Shown here in pieces: positions 1-6,861 of a stretch of 17,414 bases of DNA. The notes under the pieces were generated by a model. The model made no database searches. It was not told the origin of the DNA and saw nothing but the letters and a program-made list of their open reading frames with translations. This DNA is from an uncultured Mailhella sp. (GTDB lineage: Bacteria; Desulfobacterota; Desulfovibrionia; Desulfovibrionales; Desulfovibrionaceae): NCBI GenBank assembly GCA_944324625.1, contig CALUWZ010000016.1:1-17414 (forward strand), given 5' to 3'. Both the position numbers and the translations under genes were made by a program. Within the stretch, counting starts at the first letter, position 1. Each line of letters opens with the position of its first letter.

Positions 1-1
1 G

Positions 2-478
2 AAAAAAAACTATAACGGCTGGTCTCCTTATCTGCGCAGGCTTCTGCAGGTTCTTTCCGTTTCGCTCGGCTTTGAATATGTGGCTTTTACATCCCTGTCA
101 GGCAAAAAGGATTGTTTTTACATTGACGGTGAATATCCGGGCATTGCGGCTGAAAAGGAATACGGTTTTTCGGGCGGCCTTGCGGGCTGGGTTTATAAAA
201 ATGAAGAAATAATTCAGAATGACGGCAAAGATTCGGGAAAAACTCTGCCGCTTTTTGCCAAAAACGACGGTTTGCCTGTTTTTCCCGCAAGCGTATGCAT
301 TCCCATTCGGGTGGAAAAAAGCGTGGCTGCCGTGCTTTGTCTTGCCTCATCTTCGCCCAAGGATTTTGACAGTGATTTTAAAGTCATTACCCGTGTTATC
401 AGCGAAGATTTGGCGCAGTTTCTGGAAATTGTTGCCCTGCGCTACCGTGTTCATAAACAAAATATAAAAAATTCATGA
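2..478 (+). CDS. GAF-domain protein, C-terminal part (5' end outside window)
   Basis: The reading frame is open from base 2 to the TGA at 476-478, so the gene begins upstream of the window and only its last 158 codons are seen. A GTG at base 80 could be read as a start, but in-frame coding (NGWSPYLRRLLQVLSVSLGF) precedes it and fits the first helix of a GAF domain. The pattern helix - GFEYVAF strand - GLAGWVYKNEEII - VCIPIRVEKSVAAVLCLAS - final helix is typical of GAF, which binds small ligands or serves as a dimer and signalling module. No catalytic domain follows; the GAF runs to the C-terminus. Any effector domain must lie upstream. The stop codon abuts the stop of the convergent YdjM-like gene with no spacer. 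The ligand is unknown. Confidence 0.7.
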   Translation, partial: KKNYNGWSPYLRRLLQVLSVSLGFEYVAFTSLSGKKDCFYIDGEYPGIAAEKEYGFSGGLAGWVYKNEEIIQNDGKDSGKTLPLFAKNDGLPVFPASVCIPIRVEKSVAAVLCLASSSPKDFDSDFKVITRVISEDLAQFLEIVALRYRVHKQNIKNS

Positions 479-985
479 TTATAATTGCTTATAGGCAAAA
501 TTGACAAATGCGGCCACATAGGGGTTGCCGGTTGCGTACAGATACATGCATGCGGAAACAAAAAACAGAAAAATGAAAACGGATTCCGTCCATGTATTGG
601 TGCTGACCAGTTTTACGGCAATTTTTTTATTTGGGTTGAGAAAAATCGGTACGCCTTTTATTGTCAGCATATCCAGAAAAATGTGTGAGAAAATTCCCAG
701 AAAAAATGCCGAAACCAAGTCTTTGTATTTTAATAGTTCCGTGAAATTTTTGGCAGCAAAGGGACGGACCGCAAAATACAGCAAAGCCAGCACAAGGGCA
801 TACCATACCCACGCATGGCTGTGTTTTCTGTGTATTTTGTTGAAATTAAAACCGATTTTCGTCAGGAAAAAATCTATGCTGTCGGGAACGGTGGAGCCCA
901 GATAAGCCATGCCCATGCCGACAAGGTCAAATTTGCACATTGCCGCAATGCCGACGGCAAAAACTCTGTGGGAAAACCAGTTCAT
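479..985 (-). CDS. YdjM/DUF457-family membrane-bound metal-dependent hydrolase
   Basis: A 168-residue integral membrane protein. It shows the family hallmarks: an early His (H6 in WFSHRVFAVG), a GSTVPDSID acidic motif at about 30-38, a His-rich HRKHSHAW segment at 52-59 and SHIFLDMLTIKGV at about 100-112. At least three hydrophobic segments lie near 60-75, 90-107 and 133-155. The family (PF04307) is annotated as putative metal-dependent hydrolase because of these His/Asp residues, and E. coli YdjM is an SOS-regulated inner membrane member. The substrate is not known. The start ATG follows the stop of the upstream 63-codon gene directly (TAA-ATG), which implies translational coupling and one transcript with the Crp/Fnr regulator. 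No strong Shine-Dalgarno sequence is seen. Confidence 0.82.
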   Translation of the reverse strand: MNWFSHRVFAVGIAAMCKFDLVGMGMAYLGSTVPDSIDFFLTKIGFNFNKIHRKHSHAWVWYALVLALLYFAVRPFAAKNFTELLKYKDLVSAFFLGIFSHIFLDMLTIKGVPIFLNPNKKIAVKLVSTNTWTESVFIFLFFVSACMYLYATGNPYVAAFVNFAYKQL

Positions 986-1177
986 TTATACTTGGGTGCG
1001 CATGTATGCAACGGCAAAAGTGGCAAGCAAAGACATGATAAACCAAAATGCAAGGGCTTTGCCCGTGGTGGGGTTTTTCATGAAAAATGCTGTGTAGCGG
1101 GGTGCGATTAAGCTGCATAATGCCAAAAACGTGCTGGAAATCCCCAATATGATGAAAAAGAGCATTAAATTTTCCAT
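986..1177 (-). CDS. Small two-helix membrane protein (63 aa), unknown function
   Basis: A short protein with two predicted membrane helices, at about residues 4-24 (LMLFFIILGISSTFLALCSL) and 43-58 (AFWFIMSLLATFAVAY), joined by a basic loop (APRYTAFFMKNPTTGK). I do not recognise a named family. It is supported as real by its position: it starts 14 bp after the stop of the Crp/Fnr gene, ends exactly where the YdjM-like gene starts, and has a clean hydrophobic pattern. The ribosome site is weak: only a purine stretch (AGAG) about 13 bases before the ATG, overlapping the end of the regulator gene. It may be coupled to that gene's translation. It could assist the adjacent membrane hydrolase, but that is a guess from position. 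Confidence 0.6.
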   Translation of the reverse strand: MENLMLFFIILGISSTFLALCSLIAPRYTAFFMKNPTTGKALAFWFIMSLLATFAVAYMRTQV

Positions 1178-1191
1178 TTTTTTATCTATCT

Positions 1192-1869
1192 CTACCCTGT
1201 GGTTAAATTTTTGTTTAAAATTTCAAAGGTATTTTTGTCGTATGCAATAATACCCTGATCGCGCAGTTTGCCAAGTTCCATGGACATGGCACTTCTGTCC
1301 ACGGAAAGGTAATCTGCAAGCTCCTGCCTGTTGAATGGTATAGTAAATTTTGCGCTTTGTTGCAACTGTGATTGATTTGACAGATAAATCAATAGCTTAT
1401 CTTTCGTTGTTTTTTGGGTCAGGTTTTCGATTTTTGCACTCATTTTAATGTTTTTTTCTGCCAGCACTGCCACGAAATTATGAATAAGAGTGTTATGGAA
1501 TGAACAGCTGCTGCTGCATACGGACAAGACTTTGCGGATGTCCATGAATAAAATGGTGCTGTTTTTGGCGCAGTAGGCGTTCAGCGGACTTTTATGCACG
1601 GCGGAAGCAAAGCTTTCCGCAAAAATGTCCCCTTGCCCGATTTCGGCGTGAATGGTTTTTCGTCCCCAGTAGTCTTCTTTTGACAAATGCACGGAACCTG
1701 TTAAAACAAGTCCCATCTGTTTAATTGTGTCGCCCATGTGAAAAATATATTCGTCTTTTGAAAAATTTTTGGGGACTGCTTTCAGACAATTTAAAATAGC
1801 TTTCAGCTCTTCTTCGGTCATGCCTTTAAACAGCGTGGAAGAAGCAAGTATAGGAAAAAAATTTTGCAT
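1192..1869 (-). CDS. Crp/Fnr-family transcriptional regulator (HcpR-like)
   Basis: A 225-residue regulator with an N-terminal cyclic-nucleotide-type beta-barrel (about 10-110), a dimer helix (about 128-150) and a C-terminal winged helix-turn-helix (about 155-220). The recognition helix region lies in NRQELADYLSVDRSAMSMEL (180-199). The effector pocket reads GDIFAESFASAVHKSPL and lacks the usual Gly-Glu...Arg-Ser/Thr phosphate-binding residues, so cAMP is unlikely. There is no N-terminal FNR-type Cys cluster. The HTH resembles the HcpR branch, which controls nitrosative stress genes and, in Desulfovibrio, has been reported to bind heme. It is divergent from a ferredoxin-like gene with a 16-bp palindrome between them. 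RBS AAAAGG lies just before the ATG. The effector assignment is inference. Confidence 0.85.
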   Translation of the reverse strand: MQNFFPILASSTLFKGMTEEELKAILNCLKAVPKNFSKDEYIFHMGDTIKQMGLVLTGSVHLSKEDYWGRKTIHAEIGQGDIFAESFASAVHKSPLNAYCAKNSTILFMDIRKVLSVCSSSCSFHNTLIHNFVAVLAEKNIKMSAKIENLTQKTTKDKLLIYLSNQSQLQQSAKFTIPFNRQELADYLSVDRSAMSMELGKLRDQGIIAYDKNTFEILNKNLTTG

Positions 1870-1882
1870 GAAAAACCTTTTT

Positions 1883-1898
1883 TGTTGGAATTACAACA
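1883..1898. promoter_or_regulatory. Candidate Crp/Fnr-family operator, TGTTG-N6-CAACA
   Basis: A 16-bp near-perfect palindrome (TGTTGGAATTACAACA) in the divergent spacer. It has the 5-6-5 geometry of Crp/Fnr sites and an AATT core. Its centre (1890/1891) lies about 40.5 bp before the predicted start of ferredoxin-gene transcription. On the other strand it covers the likely transcript start of the regulator, given a -10-like TATATT on the minus strand at 1906-1901. It therefore fits activation of one gene and repression of the other. Confidence 0.6.
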
Positions 1899-1918
1899 GC
1901 AATATATTTTAATTGTGG

Positions 1919-1924
1919 TATATT
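1919..1924 (+). promoter_or_regulatory. Candidate -10 element of the ferredoxin-like gene
   Basis: TATATT matches the sigma-70 -10 element at 5 of 6 positions. Nothing resembling a -35 is found 16-18 bp upstream; that place is taken by the end of the palindrome. This pattern is typical of activator-dependent promoters. Confidence 0.45.
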
Positions 1925-1952
1925 CCGCTCATAAAGTCAATGGAGAAAAATT

Positions 1953-2651
1953 ATGATAAGACAAATGATTCAAATAGACGAAGAAAAATGCAACGGATGC
2001 GGAATATGCGTCAATGCGTGTCATGAAGGGGCGCTGACCATTGAAAACGGCAAAGCAAAGCTTATCCGTGACGATTACTGCGACGGGCTCGGCAACTGTC
2101 TGCCTGCCTGTCCCATGAATGCCATATCTTTTATTGAACGTGAAGCCCTGCCTTATGATGAGGAAGCTGTTCTTGCCAATATGAGAGCCAAAAAAGCTGA
2201 AAAAGAGCCCTGCGGCTGTCCCGGCAATAAACTGCGGGAACTTAAGCCCATGAAAAGCACTGCAGAAAACAGCAGAGATGCGGAAATTCCGTCCATGCTG
2301 CGGCAATGGCCCGTGCAGATAAAGCTCGTGCCTGCCAATGCAGGATTTTTGCACAATGCGGATCTGCTTATTGCCGCGGACTGCACTGCCTATGCTTACG
2401 GAAATTTTCACAAAGATTTTATTGAAGGCCGTGTGACCCTTATCGGCTGTCCGAAGCTTGACGGTACGGATTATGCGGAAAAATTTGCGCAGATGTTCAT
2501 GCATAATTCCATAAAGAGCATTACTGTGGCAAAAATGACTGTTCCCTGCTGTTCGGGTATTGAAAGCATGGTCAGAAGAGGCCTTGAAATGAGCGGAAAA
2601 AACATACCGCTGACCGTAAAAACCATATCCTTGGAAGGTGAAATTCTTTAA
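1953..2651 (+). CDS. Ferredoxin-like 4Fe-4S dicluster-domain protein
   Basis: A 232-residue soluble protein. A bacterial ferredoxin domain fills residues 1-60. The first cluster motif is complete (C13, C16, C19, C23 in CNGCGICVNAC). The second has only three Cys (C43, C49, C53 in CDGLGNCLPACP), with Leu46 where the second Cys would be. After a linker with CGCPGN (C87, C89) comes a C-terminal domain of about 115 residues that carries C144, C166 (GCPKLD) and adjacent C199-C200. Relatives with this layout are often found beside HcpR-type regulators and hybrid cluster protein genes, but hcp is not in this window. It is presumably an electron carrier or redox sensor in the cytoplasm. RBS GGAG lies 7 bases before the ATG at 1953; a second in-frame ATG at 1965 is less well placed. 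Confidence 0.85.
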   Translation: MIRQMIQIDEEKCNGCGICVNACHEGALTIENGKAKLIRDDYCDGLGNCLPACPMNAISFIEREALPYDEEAVLANMRAKKAEKEPCGCPGNKLRELKPMKSTAENSRDAEIPSMLRQWPVQIKLVPANAGFLHNADLLIAADCTAYAYGNFHKDFIEGRVTLIGCPKLDGTDYAEKFAQMFMHNSIKSITVAKMTVPCCSGIESMVRRGLEMSGKNIPLTVKTISLEGEIL

Positions 2652-2676
2652 AAGTCCCGCAAGGGACTTTTTCTTT
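2651..2676 (+). terminator. Rho-independent terminator after the ferredoxin-like gene
   Basis: A perfect 8-bp stem (AAAGTCCC / GGGACTTT) capped by a GCAA tetraloop and followed by TTCTTT. It overlaps the last base of the stop codon. Confidence 0.9.
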
Positions 2677-2703
2677 GCCAATGGACGAAAAATAGGCTAG
2701 ATT
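2675..2703 (+). promoter_or_regulatory. Candidate sigma-70 promoter for the AI-2E/PerM-type gene
   Basis: TTGCCA (2675-2680, 5/6 match) and TAGATT (2698-2703, 4/6 match) are separated by 17 bp. They lie directly after the preceding terminator and about 20 bp before the RBS (GAGG) and ATG of the next gene. Confidence 0.45.
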
Positions 2704-2726
2704 GTCGGAAAATATGTGAGGAAACC

Positions 2727-3797
2727 ATGCGTACATTGATAGAATTCCGTTCATTTGTTGTTTTTTTGATATTGGTCAGCCTGCTTTTTCTTTCTTTGCT
2801 GATGCCGTTTTTCGGGGCAGTTTTTTGGGCTGTTGCGCTTGCCATTGTTTTTGCGCCTGTGCAGAGGTTTTTTGAGGCTCATATAAAATGGAAAAATCTT
2901 GCGGCGCTTTGCACGCTTCTTTGCTGCGCCCTTGTGGTGATTGTGCCTTTTATGTTCATTATCAGCTCCGTGGTTGCGGAATGCGTAAAAATTTATTCTG
3001 CCATAAGTTCCGGTACTACCGATCCCGCTCTTTATTATGATGAAATACAAAAAGCGTATCCTGCCGTGCAGGACATGCTGAATCAGTTCGGCATTGATCC
3101 CGTGCTGATAAAGCAGAAGCTCAGTGAATTTGCGCTCCGTGCCAGCGGTTTTGTGGCTCAGCAGGCCGTGAACATCGGTCAGGGGACTGTGACTTTTCTG
3201 GTGCATCTGGCCATTATGCTGTATGTGGCATTTTATATGATGCGCGACAGTGCGGAGCTGGTCGAAAAACTGCATAAGGCTTTGCCTCTCGGGCATAAAC
3301 GGGAACAGCTCTTTTTTTCCAAATTTACCGAAGTAACCCGTGCAACCATTAAAGGCAGCTTGGTGGTTGCCATGGTGCAGGGTTCTCTCGGAGGCATTGT
3401 TTTTTATTTTCTCGGCATAAGCTCTGCTTTGCTTTGGGGGGTTGTGATGACTTTGTTTTCCCTCATCCCTATGGTCGGCGCTGGCATAGTCTGGGTTCCT
3501 GTGTGCATTTATCTTTTTGCCGTGGGTGAAGTTGCTGACGGCTGTATTTTGCTTTTTTTCGGGGCAGTGGTCATCGGGCTTATGGATAATATTCTGCGTC
3601 CTGTTATGGTCGGCAGGGATACCAAGCTTCCCGACTATGTTATTTTGCTGTCAACGTTAGGCGGTTTCAGTATTTACGGTATGAACGGCTTTGTTATCGG
3701 TCCGCTGATTGCCACGCTTTTTATTGCAGCATGGGAAATTTTTTCTCTGGAATTTAATACCGATGAAGAAGATTTTTTGCAGGAAAAAAATGATTGA
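2727..3797 (+). CDS. AI-2E/PerM (UPF0118) family transporter
   Basis: A 356-residue polytopic inner membrane protein of the AI-2E transporter family (PF01594). Hydrophobic helices lie near 8-45 (two), 58-84, 150-172, 208-248, 250-268, 272-290 and 303-340. A soluble loop of about 60 residues lies between 88 and 148. The family hallmarks FSLIPMVGAGIVWVP (244-258), DNILRPVMVG (287-296) and LGGFSIYGMNGFVIGPLIA (311-329) are all present. Members include TqsA, linked to autoinducer-2 export, and ion-transport members; the substrate cannot be read from sequence, and the AI-2 name should not be taken literally. The short C-terminal tail is acidic. RBS GAGG precedes the ATG. It appears to be a single-gene unit, with its own promoter and a bidirectional terminator. 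Confidence 0.9.
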   Translation: MRTLIEFRSFVVFLILVSLLFLSLLMPFFGAVFWAVALAIVFAPVQRFFEAHIKWKNLAALCTLLCCALVVIVPFMFIISSVVAECVKIYSAISSGTTDPALYYDEIQKAYPAVQDMLNQFGIDPVLIKQKLSEFALRASGFVAQQAVNIGQGTVTFLVHLAIMLYVAFYMMRDSAELVEKLHKALPLGHKREQLFFSKFTEVTRATIKGSLVVAMVQGSLGGIVFYFLGISSALLWGVVMTLFSLIPMVGAGIVWVPVCIYLFAVGEVADGCILLFFGAVVIGLMDNILRPVMVGRDTKLPDYVILLSTLGGFSIYGMNGFVIGPLIATLFIAAWEIFSLEFNTDEEDFLQEKND

Positions 3798-3873
3798 AGC
3801 ACAGTCTTCAGTGATACTGAACGCTTAAAGCTTTGCTTTTAGGTTTCAGGCATAATATCCTGTTTTGATTTAT

Positions 3874-3908
3874 AAAAAAAACTCACAGCCAATGCTGTGA
3901 GTTTTTTT
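3874..3908. terminator. Bidirectional terminator between the PerM-type gene and purQ
   Basis: The stem ACTCACAGC / GCTGTGAGT has a CAAT loop, with an A-tract before it and seven T after it. It can end transcripts arriving from both convergent genes. Confidence 0.92.
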
Positions 3909-3932
3909 ATGTTTTGAAACGGGAAAGAATTT

Positions 3933-4748
3933 TTATCCTTTCAGATACCGTACGGCGTTTTCAAAAATAACCGTTCCCAATGTTTTTGTTTTTTCGTCGC
4001 TGCTGCTTGCCCAGTGGGGATGATTGGTGGGGTGGTTAAAGGCTTCGGGGTGCGGCATAAGGCCGAGTACGTGTCCCGTGGGGTCGGTAAGGCCTGCGAT
4101 GGCTTTTGGCGAACCGTTGGGGTTGTATGGATATTCCTGAGTAATTTCTCCGGTGTGCGGATTGGTGTACTGCAGGCAGATAAGATTTTCTTCTTCCAGA
4201 CGGTTTAAGGTTGCTTCGTCAGGGGTAACAATTCTGCCTTCGCCGTGACGAATGGGAACCTGCAGATATTCAATGCCCTGTGTAAAAATGCAGGGACTTT
4301 TGGGGTTGGCTTTAAGCTGCACCCATCTGTCTTCGTAGCGGGCGGAAAGGTTATGGGTAAGGGAAACCTGACGCTCAAAGCGTTTGCCGTCGAGGCTGGG
4401 CAAAATGCCGAGTTTAACCAGAAGCTGAAAGCCGTTGCAGATGCCCATGATAAGCTTTCCGTCATCAAGAAATTTATTCAAATGGTCAAGCAGGGGTTTT
4501 TCTTCGTTATCTTTTAAATAAAGCCAGCGCTGGGCGGCAGCATGTGCAGCTCCAAGGTCATCACCGTCCAAAAAACCGCCGGGGAAAAGCAGGAATTGGT
4601 AATCGTTCAACTTTACGGCACCGGAAACAATATCGGAAAAATGTACGATATTGGCCTCATCGGCACCTGCCTGACGGATTGCATAGGCAGTTTCTTTGTG
4701 TGAGTTTGTGCCATATCCTGTTAAAACAAGAGCTTTTACTGTTGCCAT
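3933..4748 (-). CDS. purQ: Phosphoribosylformylglycinamidine synthase, glutaminase subunit
   Basis: A 271-residue class I glutamine amidotransferase that supplies ammonia for the FGAR-to-FGAM step of purine synthesis. The nucleophile is C104 in GICNGFQ; the His and Glu of the triad are H233 and E235 in PHPEAF. The N-terminal ALVLTGYGTN and FPGGFLDGDDLG segments are typical of PurQ or the glutaminase part of PurL, rather than of GuaA, CarA or PyrG. The length is slightly above that of short PurQ proteins (about 225), so it belongs to the longer PurQ type. No purL or purS lies beside it. RBS GGAG precedes the ATG by 7 bases. The leader holds an AT-only hairpin (4758-4779) just before the RBS. 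It is transcribed away from pyrG, another glutamine amidotransferase enzyme. Confidence 0.92.
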   Translation of the reverse strand: MATVKALVLTGYGTNSHKETAYAIRQAGADEANIVHFSDIVSGAVKLNDYQFLLFPGGFLDGDDLGAAHAAAQRWLYLKDNEEKPLLDHLNKFLDDGKLIMGICNGFQLLVKLGILPSLDGKRFERQVSLTHNLSARYEDRWVQLKANPKSPCIFTQGIEYLQVPIRHGEGRIVTPDEATLNRLEEENLICLQYTNPHTGEITQEYPYNPNGSPKAIAGLTDPTGHVLGLMPHPEAFNHPTNHPHWASSSDEKTKTLGTVIFENAVRYLKG

Positions 4749-4828
4749 GTTGACTCCATTTTTATATATTTATAAAAATATTTGTTTTAATTTATGTTTT
4801 TTTTAGTTAAAATAGTACTTCCAATCTT

Positions 4829-4857
4829 TTGAAAATCTAGTATAGTAGCGAAATAAT
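4829..4857 (+). promoter_or_regulatory. Candidate pyrG promoter
   Basis: TTGAAA (4829-4834, 5/6) and AATAAT (4852-4857, 5/6) are separated by 17 bp. The start would be near 4864, giving a leader of about 76 bases. It overlaps the opposing purQ promoter. Confidence 0.5.
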
Positions 4858-4867
4858 TAAAGGTCAA
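4839..4867 (-). promoter_or_regulatory. Candidate purQ promoter
   Basis: On the minus strand, TTGACC (4867-4862, 5/6) and TATACT (4844-4839, 5/6) are separated by 17 bp. The start would be near 4832, giving a leader of about 84 bases. Confidence 0.6.
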
Positions 4868-4939
4868 TGCGTGACAAACAGAAAATTTTTTGTTACTTAA
4901 AACCTAGCAAATATTCAATATCTTTATTTGGGGTCATTC

Positions 4940-6589
4940 ATGAAAACCAAGTTTATTTTCGTAACAGGCGGTGTTTTGTCTTCATTGGGTAAAGGGCTTG
5001 CGGCCGCATCATTGGGTGCTTTGCTCAAATCCAGAGGTCTTAAAGTTACCATTCAGAAACTTGATCCGTATATTAACGTAGACCCCGGTACCATGAATCC
5101 TTTTCAGCACGGTGAAGTTTATGTTACGGACGACGGCGCTGAAACTGACCTTGATTTGGGCCACTATGAACGTTATCTCGGCGTATCATTGTCCAAAAGA
5201 AACAGCACTTCCGCAGGCAAGGTTTATTATACCGTCATCAATAAGGAACGCCGCGGCGATTATCTTGGCGGCACGGTTCAGGTAATTCCGCATATTACCG
5301 ATGAAATCAAGCGCTGCATGCTCAGTCTTGCCGCAGACGTCAGTGCGGATGAAGCTCCTGATGTTGCCATTATCGAAATTGGCGGAACTGTGGGGGATAT
5401 TGAAAGCCTGCCGTTTTTGGAAGCCATGCGCCAGCTCCGCTCCGAACTCGGAAGGGAAAACTGCCTTAATATTCATTTGACCCTTGTTCCTTATCTGCGT
5501 GCGGCAGGCGAATATAAAACCAAGCCTACGCAGCACAGCGTAAAAGAACTGCTTTCCATCGGTGTTCAGCCTGATATTATCCTGTGCCGCTGTGAAGAAA
5601 CCATACCTACGGAACTCAAACGCAAAATTTCTCTTTTCTGCAACGTGGAAGAAGGCGCAGTATTTACTTCCGTAGACGTGAAAAACGTGTATGAAGTGCC
5701 TTTGAAGTTTTATGAAGAAGGTTTTGACCAAAAAGTAGTCATTATGCTGCAGCTTAATGCCGGCAATGCAAAACTTGATTCATGGCGCAAACTGATTGCC
5801 GATTTCAATAATCCCAAAGATACCGTAACAATCGGCATCGTGGGCAAATACGTTGACCTGAAGGAAGCTTACAAAAGCCTGCATGAAGCCCTTGTGCATG
5901 CGGGCGTTGCCAATTATGCAACCGTTCAGCTTCGGTATGTCAATTCCGAAGAAATTACTAAGGATAATGTAGCGGCCATGCTTGAAGGCTGTCACGGTAT
6001 TTTGGTGCCGGGCGGTTTCGGTTACCGCGGCGTTGAAGGAAAAATCGAGGCTATCCGTTTTGCCCGTGAAAATAAAATTCCGTTTTTCGGAATTTGTCTC
6101 GGCATGCAGTGCGCTGTTATGGAATTTGCACGTCACATGGCAGGCCTTGAAGATGCCAATTCCGAAGAATTTGTGCCTGACTGCAAAAATAACGTTATTT
6201 ATCTTATTAAAGAATGGTTTGATTTCAGAACCAACAAGCGCGAAGTGCGCGACCTTGCCAGCGATAAGGGCGGAACCATGCGTCTTGGCGCCTATCCCTG
6301 CGTTTTGAAGGAAGGAACAAAGGCTTATGAAGCATACGGCAGCGCCGAAATCTTTGAAAGACACCGCCACCGTTATGAATTCAACAACAAATTTAAAGCT
6401 TTGCTTGAAGAAAAAGGCCTTGTTTTCAGCGGAACTTCTCCAGACAGTGAGCTCATGGAAATTGTGGAAATTAAGGATCATCCTTGGTTTGTGGGCTGTC
6501 AGTTCCATCCTGAATTCAAATCCAATCCCATGAAAGCACACCCGCTGTTCAGGGAATTTATTTCCGCTTCACTGAAAAACAAAAAATAA
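4940..6589 (+). CDS. pyrG: CTP synthase
   Basis: Converts UTP, ATP and glutamine into CTP, the last step of de novo pyrimidine nucleotide synthesis. The N-terminal synthetase domain (about 1-270) begins with [13 protein letters not shown] (P-loop, K18) and holds [20 protein letters not shown]. The C-terminal glutaminase domain (about 290-549) has the oxyanion PGGFGYRG, the nucleophile C386 in FFGICLGMQ, and H523/E525 in HPEF. The start is placed at the ATG at 4940, giving 549 residues and [11 protein letters not shown], which matches the family. A TTG at 4928 would add four residues but lies in the RBS region (GGGG, 4930-4933). The gene is flanked by a divergent promoter region and a terminator, so it is a single-gene unit. 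Confidence 0.97.
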   Translation: MKTKFIFVTGGVLSSLGKGLAAASLGALLKSRGLKVTIQKLDPYINVDPGTMNPFQHGEVYVTDDGAETDLDLGHYERYLGVSLSKRNSTSAGKVYYTVINKERRGDYLGGTVQVIPHITDEIKRCMLSLAADVSADEAPDVAIIEIGGTVGDIESLPFLEAMRQLRSELGRENCLNIHLTLVPYLRAAGEYKTKPTQHSVKELLSIGVQPDIILCRCEETIPTELKRKISLFCNVEEGAVFTSVDVKNVYEVPLKFYEEGFDQKVVIMLQLNAGNAKLDSWRKLIADFNNPKDTVTIGIVGKYVDLKEAYKSLHEALVHAGVANYATVQLRYVNSEEITKDNVAAMLEGCHGILVPGGFGYRGVEGKIEAIRFARENKIPFFGICLGMQCAVMEFARHMAGLEDANSEEFVPDCKNNVIYLIKEWFDFRTNKREVRDLASDKGGTMRLGAYPCVLKEGTKAYEAYGSAEIFERHRHRYEFNNKFKALLEEKGLVFSGTSPDSELMEIVEIKDHPWFVGCQFHPEFKSNPMKAHPLFREFISASLKNKK

Positions 6590-6608
6590 AACTTTGCAGA
6601 ATGTGCTG

Positions 6609-6638
6609 AAAAAGTCCTCTGAAAACGGGGACTTTTTT
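6609..6638 (+). terminator. Rho-independent terminator after pyrG
   Basis: The stem AAAAGTCC(TC) / (GG)GGACTTTT is closed by a TGAAAAC-type loop and followed by a run of six T. The outer stem repeats the sequence of the terminator at 2651-2676. Confidence 0.88.
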
Positions 6639-6639
6639 A

Positions 6640-6667
6640 TTGCAATTTTTTTTAAGAAGTATACAAT
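6640..6667 (+). promoter_or_regulatory. Candidate promoter of the FMN riboswitch-ribB transcript
   Basis: TTGCAA (6640-6645, 4/6) and TACAAT (6662-6667, 5/6) are separated by 16 bp. The start would be at about 6674, exactly where the riboswitch aptamer begins. Confidence 0.45.
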
Positions 6668-6672
6668 TCATA

Positions 6673-6783
6673 CATCTTCAGGGCAGGGTGCAAGTCCCTA
6701 CCGGTGGTACAGCCCACGAGCCTTTTGGCATGATTTGGTGAAATTCCAAAGCCGACGGTTACAGTCCGGATGAAAGAAGACAT
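6673..6783 (+). promoter_or_regulatory. FMN riboswitch (RFN element)
   Basis: All conserved blocks of the FMN aptamer are present in order: TTCAGGGCAGGGTG, CCCTACCGGTGGT, AGCCCACGAGCC, GATTTGGTGAAATTCCAAA, GCCGACGGT, AGTCCGGATGAAAGAAGA. The P1 helix is formed by TCTTC (6675-6679) with GAAGA (6776-6780). It senses FMN, the end product of riboflavin synthesis, and lowers expression of the gene downstream. It stands 80 bases before ribB. Confidence 0.97.
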
Positions 6784-6791
6784 AATTTTTT

Positions 6792-6854
6792 GAGCGGTTT
6801 TATTTTTAATATTATTTGCGCTCTTTTCTTGTTTATGCCCTGAAATTAAAGGAG
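6792..6854 (+). promoter_or_regulatory. Putative riboswitch expression platform before ribB
   Basis: GAGCG (6792-6796) can pair with CGCTC (6819-6823), followed by TTTTCTT, as in a weak terminator with an AT-rich 22-base loop. Alternatively CTCTTTT (6821-6827) can pair with AAAGGAG (6848-6854), the ribB ribosome binding site (7 bp with one G-U). The two pairings exclude each other. Confidence 0.5.
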
Positions 6855-6861
6855 ATATGAT

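Noticed and set aside
80..82. GTG at 80 as a true start of the GAF protein
   Set aside because: In-frame sequence upstream encodes the first GAF helix and has no stop back to the window edge.
1929..2681. Long minus-strand ORF (250 codons), larger than the gene opposite to it
   Set aside because: It is antisense to a protein with clear ferredoxin motifs, a good RBS and a terminator. The antisense product has no family features and is a codon-usage shadow.
4758..4779. Perfect 9-bp inverted repeat ATTTTTATA/TATAAAAAT in the purQ leader
   Set aside because: It consists of A-T pairs only in a very AT-rich stretch and has no GC core, so chance is likely. It is mentioned under purQ but not claimed as a regulator.
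4928..4939. TTG at 4928 as start of CTP synthase
   Set aside because: The family begins at the ATG at 4940 ([11 protein letters not shown]), and the TTG overlaps the ribosome site GGGG.
5780..6541. 253-codon minus-strand ORF opposite pyrG
   Set aside because: Antisense to the conserved glutaminase domain of CTP synthase; no motif and no ribosome site.
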